Source: Azotobacter vinelandii (GTDB lineage: Bacteria > Pseudomonadota > Gammaproteobacteria > Pseudomonadales > Pseudomonadaceae). Taken from it: a stretch of DNA of 8,529 nucleotides. A program made the position numbers and the translations under genes. Every line of letters begins with the position of its first letter. Positions within the stretch are counted from its first letter, which is position 1. The notes beneath the pieces are model-generated. The model was not told the origin of the DNA. It ran no database searches and saw nothing but the letters and a program-made list of their open reading frames with translations. The stretch lies in NCBI RefSeq assembly GCF_001571105.1, contig NZ_BCTD01000138.1. One strand, 5' to 3'. Positions 4,890-8,529 of this stretch are shown piece by piece.

Positions 4890-5285
4890 TCAGTTGTACC
4901 CTACGTCGCGCCGGGCGGAGGAAATGGTGACGGTGAATCCAGCCAGCACGTCGATGAAGGACATGAGGGTCATGAGGAAGAACGTCGTAGTCCCCGCCGC
5001 GCTATAGCCTATGAACTCCACCAGGAAGGCCACGAACAGCAGCATGGACAGGGCATGGTCTATGACCGAAGCATTGCCGGAGCGGGTGGACTTGACTACT
5101 TCGCCGCCCAAGGCGACCAGGGCCAGCGTCAACAGCAAGTCCGAAGTGGTGAAAAGCCATTGTGCGCCGGACAGCAAAGTCCCTTGAAACAGCACGCCAT
5201 CGAGGTTGCCGGTGCCGGTCATCATGACCGCGTTGTAAGCCAGGAAAACGAACAACAGCAGGGGAATGCTTCTGATCAATTGCAT
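4890..5285 (-). CDS. Small conserved four-helix membrane protein, function unknown
   Basis: The 131-residue product begins MQLIRSIPLLLFVFLAYNAV. It has four hydrophobic stretches, at about residues 5-22, 38-58, 77-96 and 99-121, with an acidic/basic loop (GGEVVKSTRSGNASVIDHA) between the second and third. The tail TISSARRDVGYN is polar. It resembles small hypothetical inner-membrane proteins seen in proteobacteria, and I know no function for it. The frame is open to 5348, but the upstream residues are polar and uncharacteristic, so I place the start at the ATG 5283-5285. Its ribosome site is weak. The last codons (GTA GGG TAC AAC TGA) look like the left edge of the dispersed repeat on the minus strand, so the C-terminus may have been altered by a repeat. 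It is transcribed against its neighbours and stands alone. Confidence 0.72.
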   Translation of the reverse strand: MQLIRSIPLLLFVFLAYNAVMMTGTGNLDGVLFQGTLLSGAQWLFTTSDLLLTLALVALGGEVVKSTRSGNASVIDHALSMLLFVAFLVEFIGYSAAGTTTFFLMTLMSFIDVLAGFTVTISSARRDVGYN

Positions 5286-5360
5286 GGGTATGTCTTCGTC
5301 GAGTGTAAGAGGGCGGCCACTATTCACCACCGGTCGCCGGTGTATCAAGAGAGCGAGCGC

Positions 5361-5435
5361 GTAGGGTAGACAACGATGCAGCCTTGTCTACCGATACAAA
5401 CGATAGGTAATCGCTGTGCGAGTTACCCACCCTAT
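5361..5435 (+). repeat. 75-base dispersed repeat, full copy
   Basis: Full-length but somewhat diverged copy (CAACGATGCAGCC, CGATAGGTAATCGCTGTGCG, ending CCCACCCTAT). Hairpin 1 pairs GGTAGACAA with TTGTCTACC and hairpin 2 pairs GGTAA with TTACC. It lies between the divergent starts of the membrane-protein gene and the phd-PIN operon. It is the only full copy without GCAA on its left. Confidence 0.87.
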
Positions 5436-5519
5436 GGCTACGTAGCTCTGCTCGATACCGCCGATCTGTGCCCCGAATTCGAATCGGCCTTCGCCAATCG
5501 TTGCACAAGCAACAGAGCC

Positions 5520-5570
5520 TTGCGAACCACCTGCTGACTTCCTATGATATTTGGCTAAATCTAGCCAAAT
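5520..5570 (+). promoter_or_regulatory. Promoter and palindromic operator of the phd-PIN operon
   Basis: TTGCGA (5520-5525) and TATGAT (5543-5548) are separated by exactly 17 bases, and the -10 matches the consensus at five of six positions. Directly after it, ATTTGGCTA (5549-5557) and TAGCCAAAT (5562-5570) form a perfect nine-base inverted repeat around AATC, covering the expected transcription start. Phd-family antitoxins repress their own operons at such palindromes, so this is the likely operator. AAATCTA also occurs twice, once in the spacer and once at the right edge. Confidence 0.7.
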
Positions 5571-5582
5571 CTATGGGGCATG

Positions 5583-5825
5583 ATGGAAACCATCTCGCTG
5601 GCCGATGCCAAAAACAACCTATCCCGCCTTGTGGATGCCGCCAGCGATGGGCGAGAAATCATCATTGCCAAGCACGGTCGCCCTATGGCCCGTCTTGTGG
5701 CCGCTGGCAAGCCTGTCCGGCTGCGCTACGGCACCCTGAAAGGCCAGATTCGCGTAGCCGACGACTTTGATGCCGAACTGCCCGGCGAAGCCTTGGCCGG
5801 TTTCGAAGGCAAGGGTTCGGCATGA
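5583..5825 (+). CDS. Phd/YefM family antitoxin
   Basis: Partner and repressor for the PIN toxin encoded next. From the second of two adjacent ATGs it is 80 residues long. METISLADAKNNLSRLVDAA, then GREIIIAKHGRPMARLVA, is the Phd/YefM dimerisation and DNA-binding fold. The tail GTLKGQIRVADDFDAELP and GEALAGFEG is the flexible segment that, in Phd-PIN pairs, wraps around the toxin and inserts into its active site. GGGG at 5575-5578 suits the ATG at 5583 better than that at 5580. The stop overlaps the toxin start (ATGA at 5822-5825), so translation is coupled. A perfect palindrome lies just upstream as its likely binding site. Confidence 0.92.
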   Translation: METISLADAKNNLSRLVDAASDGREIIIAKHGRPMARLVAAGKPVRLRYGTLKGQIRVADDFDAELPGEALAGFEGKGSA

Positions 5826-6199
5826 GGCTGTTAATCGACACCCATATCCTGCTCTGGATATTGATCGACGACTCCAGGCTGACCCCCAAAGCCCGTAAGC
5901 TACTGGGCAAGGCCAGCGAGATTTACATCAGCACCGCCTCCTTCTGGGAGATGGCCATCAAGCAGAATCTCGGCAAACTGGATCTTCAGCTCGAACAGGT
6001 CATTGAAGAATGCCAAAACCTGGGCATTCAGGAGTTACCCGTGAGCGCAGAACACATCCTTGCCTTACTGGGCCTTGAACCTCTGCACAAAGACCCTTTT
6101 GATCGGCTGTTGGTAGCCGTGGCCAAGGCCGAACCCATGAAGCTACTCACGGCGGACAGCAAGGTGGCGGCTTATACGGAGTTGGCGGTGTTGATTTAA
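5822..6199 (+). CDS. PIN-domain (VapC family) ribonuclease toxin
   Basis: PIN-domain toxins are metal-dependent RNases, often cutting tRNA or rRNA, and are held inactive by the antitoxin. This 125-residue protein carries the expected acidic residues: D6 in LLIDTHILLW, E43 in ASFWEMAIK, D91 and D94 in HKDPFDRLLVA, and D112 in LLTADSKVAAY. The HxDPFDRLL and LLTADxxVxxY motifs are those of the subgroup paired with Phd/YefM antitoxins. Length is normal and no motif is missing, so it should be active. The start overlaps the antitoxin stop. The gcvT start follows after 13 bases, so read-through from this operon into gcvT is possible. Confidence 0.93.
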   Translation: MRLLIDTHILLWILIDDSRLTPKARKLLGKASEIYISTASFWEMAIKQNLGKLDLQLEQVIEECQNLGIQELPVSAEHILALLGLEPLHKDPFDRLLVAVAKAEPMKLLTADSKVAAYTELAVLI

Positions 6200-6212
6200 C
6201 GAGGGAAAAGGG

Positions 6213-7310
6213 ATGCTCAAGAAATCGCCACTTCATGCCGTGCACCGGGCTCTTGGTGCCCGCTTCGTCTCTCACGGCGGCTGGGAAGTGCCGGTCAACT
6301 TTGGCTCGGTGACTGCGGAACATCATGCCGTTCGCCGTGATTGCGGCATGTTCGACGTATCCTGGCTGACCCATCTGGACATTCAAGGTCCTGACACTCG
6401 GAAGTTCTTGCTTCGCCTGCTTGCCAACGACATCGACCGACTCGATCGTCCCGGTAAATCGCTTTACACCACGATGCTCAATGATGACGGCGGGGTAATG
6501 GACGACCTGATCGTTCATCGTCTGGATTACGACCGTTATCGTCTGATCATCGATGCCGACCGGAGCGATCGGGATCTCGCCTGGATAAAAACCTGTCAGC
6601 ACACCTGGAAGCTGGATGTCACCCTATCGCTGCTCGGCTCTGATTCGGAAACCTTTGCAACGATAGCCATCCAAGGCCCCTCTGCCCGATCGAAGGTGTG
6701 GGATGTATTGCCGGAAATCAGACCGACAACCATCGGCCTCACCGCGTATTCCAGCGCCCAGGTCGAATCGATCTTCGTTGCGACGACGGGTTATACCGGT
6801 GAAGACGGTTTCGAGATCACACTTCCAGCCAATCGAGCCGAGGCATTGTGGTATGCCTTGATGGCTGTGGGTGTAAAACCCTGCGGCTTTTGCGCGAGAG
6901 ACACGCTACGTACGGAAGCGGGTTTGCGACTGTATGGACGGGACATGGACGAAATGCTTTCCCCCTTCGAGGCGGGCCTGGCCTGGTCGGTGGAAACGAC
7001 ATCGGAGCGAGATTTCATAGGCCGAAATGCCCTGTTCGCACGCGCACAGCGATGGCAGTTCCTTGGCCTGAAACTTGTCGACAAGGGGCTGCTGCGGGAT
7101 CGGCAAACGGTATTTACGGAGCATGGTGAGGGAAAAATCACTAGCGCAACCTATTCCCCAACGCTGGAAGCCTATATTGCCTTGGTGCTCCTGCCGAGAG
7201 AGATTGCTATTGGCGATATCGTCCACGCAAGCCTGCGGGGCCATCCGCTTCCGGCACAGGTCACACCACCCCGCTTCGTTCGCCATGGAAAGGTGCTGCT
7301 AAGCAAGTAG
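6213..7310 (+). CDS. gcvT: Aminomethyltransferase (glycine cleavage T-protein)
   Basis: The T-protein moves the methylene group from the aminomethyl-lipoyl arm of H-protein to tetrahydrofolate, releasing ammonia. At 365 residues it has the usual family length. Landmarks are GGWEVPVNFG (22-31), EHHAVRRDCGMFDVS (36-50), YTTMLNDDGGVMDDLI (85-100, holding the catalytic Asp at 97 or 98), TGYTGEDGFEI (192-202), ARDTLRTEAGLRLYGRDM (228-245) and DFIGRNAL (267-274). Two positions differ from most relatives: SHM after FDV is SWL, and the VVNA motif is IIDA (112-115). GAGGG at 6201-6205 and GGG at 6210-6212 precede the ATG. The stop TAG lies in a repeat copy starting at 7307. No gcvH or gcvP is present, so the gene stands apart from its pathway partners or is a diverged paralogue. 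Confidence 0.85.
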   Translation: MLKKSPLHAVHRALGARFVSHGGWEVPVNFGSVTAEHHAVRRDCGMFDVSWLTHLDIQGPDTRKFLLRLLANDIDRLDRPGKSLYTTMLNDDGGVMDDLIVHRLDYDRYRLIIDADRSDRDLAWIKTCQHTWKLDVTLSLLGSDSETFATIAIQGPSARSKVWDVLPEIRPTTIGLTAYSSAQVESIFVATTGYTGEDGFEITLPANRAEALWYALMAVGVKPCGFCARDTLRTEAGLRLYGRDMDEMLSPFEAGLAWSVETTSERDFIGRNALFARAQRWQFLGLKLVDKGLLRDRQTVFTEHGEGKITSATYSPTLEAYIALVLLPREIAIGDIVHASLRGHPLPAQVTPPRFVRHGKVLLSK

Positions 7311-7381
7311 GGTAGACAACGGCGCAGCCTTGTCTACCGATACAAACGGTGGGCAGTCACTGCGCGAGTTGTCCACCCTAC
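7307..7381 (+). repeat. 75-base dispersed repeat, full copy, supplies the gcvT stop
   Basis: Full-length copy preceded by GCAA, which here codes the last residues of GcvT (AGC AAG TAG). Hairpin 1 pairs GGTAGACAA with TTGTCTACC. Hairpin 2 has GGGCAG against TTGTCC, keeping pairing through G-U pairs. The copy also appears to have cut into a gene whose tail continues at 7382. Confidence 0.9.
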
Positions 7382-7486
7382 CTCGCCGATCTCATGGCAT
7401 ACAAGCAGCGCAGGGATGCGGAACGCCGCCAGGCAATGGATGAGCTTGCGGCTCAGGCCCAGGAACTGGGGATGGGGTACGAATAG
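7382..7486 (+). pseudogene. Orphan C-terminal tail of an unidentified gene
   Basis: Right after the repeat an open frame reads LADLMAYKQRRDAERRQAMD, then ELAAQAQELGMGYE and a TAG at 7484-7486. An ATG at 7394 would give a 30-residue peptide. The charged, heptad-like helix looks like real coding sequence, but it has no ribosome site and starts abruptly at the repeat. I read it as the 3' end of a gene that lost its front. The family is not recognisable. Its stop codon also coincides with the TAGGG of a second, decayed repeat. Confidence 0.4.
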
Positions 7487-7513
7487 GGTGGGCAACGCCC
7501 CGCTTGTGTACGC
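7484..7513 (+). repeat. Decayed left half of the dispersed repeat
   Basis: TAGGGTGGGCAACG followed by CCCCGCTTGTGTAC resembles the left hairpin half of the 75-base unit (GTAGGGTAGACAACGGCGCAGCCTT split over two blocks) with deletions. The arms no longer pair well. The right half is absent. Confidence 0.35.
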
Positions 7514-7522
7514 AGCAAGGAG

Positions 7523-7550
7523 TTGATGCGTCATAAATCCAGGCTATATT
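7523..7550 (+). promoter_or_regulatory. Putative promoter of the lipoprotein operon, with direct repeats
   Basis: TTGATG (7523-7528) and TATATT (7545-7550) are 16 bases apart, and the -10 matches the consensus at five of six bases. TTGATGCGTCAT (7523-7534) recurs as TTGATACGTCAT at 7549-7560, exactly 26 bases along. The two copies flank or overlap the core promoter and could bind a regulator. Confidence 0.45.
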
Positions 7551-7595
7551 GATACGTCATTAGAACCTGACGCGATAATAAAAGGAGATTTGCGC

Positions 7596-7928
7596 ATGAT
7601 GGGTTTTCAAAAGGCGATGATGGCCGGGGCTGCCTGCTTGCTGATCGGCACGCTGACCGCTTGCGGTGGCGGTGCGGGGCTGTCCGGCCCGTATGGCAAG
7701 ACCGAGTCCGGCCAGTGGTTCACCATTCTCGATTTCAAATCCGGCGACCAAGTCGTGCTGACCATGATCGGCAGCGAGGATAAGATCAGCGGCACCTACA
7801 AGCGCAGCGGCGACAATGTGGATGTGACGGCCGCCGGCGAGACTCGTACGCTGAAGATCGACAGCAAGGGATGCCTCGACGGCGGCGCGGGCAATTCCTT
7901 CTTCTCCGGCGTCATCTGCAAGAAGTGA
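7596..7928 (+). CDS. Small predicted lipoprotein, function unknown
   Basis: The 110-residue product starts MMGFQKAMMAGAACLLIGTL and then T-A-C-G-G-G. This is a signal peptide with the lipobox LTAC, so C23 should be lipidated and the protein anchored in the outer or inner membrane. The residues after the Cys are GGG, with no Asp at +2, which in enterobacteria would favour the outer membrane. The mature part (about 87 residues) looks like a small beta-rich domain (WFTILDFKSGDQVVLTMIG, ISGTYKRSGDNVDVTAAG) and has two further cysteines, C93 and C108, that could form a disulfide. AAGGAG at 7582-7587 lies eight bases before the ATG. The next exported-protein gene follows after 11 bases, so the two probably form an operon. 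Confidence 0.8.
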   Translation: MMGFQKAMMAGAACLLIGTLTACGGGAGLSGPYGKTESGQWFTILDFKSGDQVVLTMIGSEDKISGTYKRSGDNVDVTAAGETRTLKIDSKGCLDGGAGNSFFSGVICKK

Positions 7929-7939
7929 GTGGGGAGTCC

Positions 7940-8368
7940 ATGATTCCTTCCTTGGCACTGCGCGCCGGTCTTTGCGGCGCGGCCGTCGTGTTGCTGCCTG
8001 CCGCCACGCTGGCCGAGACGCTCGGCGAGCTGCCGCTGGAGCGCGGCTATTATGTCCGCAGCGACGAGACCTGCCGTACCGCGAGCAATGCCGGTACGGC
8101 CGTGTTGCGCCGCCAGGGGCTGCAATGGGTGACTTCCTATTGCATCTTCGACAAGATCGATCGGATCGGCCCGGACACCTTTCGCGTGAAGCAATCCTGC
8201 GGCGATACCTCCGGCACCGAGCCGGCGACCGCCACCTACGAAATCAAGAGCCGTACCGCGTTCTCCTTCAAGGACAGCAACGGTTGGGAACATGCCGCGC
8301 GCCTCTGTGCGCAGAAGGACATGCCCCAGCTGTGGCGAGGCTCGGATATCTCGGACCTGATCGACTGA
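7940..8368 (+). CDS. Secreted four-cysteine protein, function unknown
   Basis: This 142-residue protein begins with a Sec-type signal peptide (basic R8, hydrophobic core AAVVLLPAATLA) with likely cleavage after residue 25 (TLA before ETLGE). The mature part is LPLERGYYVRSDETCRTAS onward and holds four cysteines (in ETC, SYC, QSC and RLC), which fits two disulfides in the periplasm. The pattern of an ERGYYV opening, four spaced cysteines, a GWEHAARLC segment and a C-terminal W-R-x-x-DISDLI recalls a family of uncharacterised proteobacterial exported proteins. I know no activity for it. The frame is open upstream to 7871, but that part is lipoprotein coding sequence out of frame. GGGGAG at 7931-7936 supports the ATG at 7940. 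It lies 11 bases after the lipoprotein gene, so the two are likely co-expressed. Confidence 0.8.
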   Translation: MIPSLALRAGLCGAAVVLLPAATLAETLGELPLERGYYVRSDETCRTASNAGTAVLRRQGLQWVTSYCIFDKIDRIGPDTFRVKQSCGDTSGTEPATATYEIKSRTAFSFKDSNGWEHAARLCAQKDMPQLWRGSDISDLID

Positions 8369-8529
8369 GCCGGACCCGGCAGCGAGTAGAGGTGGAGGGC
8401 GATCCTGCGGTCGCGGCAAGCGAGCAGGAACGCTCTGAACCCCACCTTCGAATAAGTCAAGTGTGACGAATTTGGTACGCGACGTCGCGCGCTAGCCTGC
8501 AGGCTGCTATTGGCGCGGCTTCTAGTGTC
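8369..8529. other. Intergenic right edge, possible long stem-loop
   Basis: No gene is visible before the window ends. AGGTGG (8390-8395) can pair with CCACCT (8442-8447), and inside it TCCTGC (8403-8408) with GCAGGA (8424-8429), giving a long interrupted hairpin 22 bases after the secreted-protein stop. No T-run follows. It may be a terminator or an mRNA end structure. Confidence 0.3.

Noticed and set aside
4845..5369. 174-residue plus-strand open frame
   Set aside because: It runs antisense to the membrane-protein gene. Its composition (many Q, G, H, E) is typical of reverse-frame reading, while the minus strand gives clean transmembrane helices.
6147..6602. 151-residue minus-strand frame at the start of gcvT
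   Set aside because: It is antisense to well-conserved GcvT motifs.
1576..7381. CRISPR array from recurring repeats
   Set aside because: The repeats are 75 bases long, lie hundreds to thousands of bases apart with whole genes between them, and no cas gene is present.
7796..8419. 207-residue minus-strand open frame opposite the lipoprotein and secreted-protein genes
   Set aside because: It is antisense to two genes with ribosome sites, signal peptides and conserved cysteine patterns. Its translation is low in structure and rich in R, G, A and Q, as expected of a shadow frame.
1..8529. tRNA or rRNA genes, integrase or transposase genes
   Set aside because: I found no tRNA cloverleaf, no rRNA-like stretch and no transposase or integrase motif. 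The only mobile-element remains are the intron fragment and the small repeats.

Overview
This window looks like part of a gammaproteobacterial chromosome. The genes are moderately GC-rich, a house-keeping glycine-cleavage T-protein gene is present, and a short structured repeat is scattered between genes, as REP-like repeats are in that class. The genus cannot be named from the sequence. About half of the window is an accessory island dominated by toxin-antitoxin (TA) modules, several of them broken.

Layout from left to right. (1) An AT-rich, probably imported gene on the minus strand (24-1229) encodes a PD-(D/E)XK nuclease-like protein. (2) About 500 bases follow without a convincing gene, holding one decayed and one intact copy of the 75-base repeat. 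(3) Between 1.7 and 4.7 kb lie four TA loci: an intact higB2/higA-like pair, an intact brnT/brnA pair, an orphan HigA antitoxin preceded only by the last ~30 codons of a HigB toxin, and a doubly destroyed higB-higA pair. In that last pair the toxin has lost its N-terminus and the antitoxin is split by the 3' end of a group II intron in antisense orientation: domains V and VI plus the HNH tail of the intron-encoded protein. (4) A small four-helix membrane protein lies on the minus strand (4890-5285). (5) An intact Phd-type antitoxin/PIN-domain toxin operon follows, with a clear promoter and palindromic operator. (6) gcvT (6213-7310) ends on a stop codon supplied by a repeat copy. (7) A 30-codon orphan gene tail is followed by a two-gene unit for exported proteins: a small lipoprotein and a secreted four-cysteine protein, both of unknown function.

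The repeat is the thread running through the window. Five full-length copies of exactly 75 bases, all in the same orientation, plus shorter or decayed copies sit at gene ends and at the edges of gene fragments. Each copy can fold into two adjacent hairpins closed by short terminal inverted repeats, and paired base changes between copies keep the stems.

The intact TA pairs should each work as autoregulated toxin/antitoxin operons. The broken loci record repeated insertion and deletion at this site. I see no complete, clearly new multi-gene system. The strongest unusual items are the 5'-truncated intron relic inside higA, the brnTA/higB junction, the repeat family, and the AT-rich nuclease-like gene.
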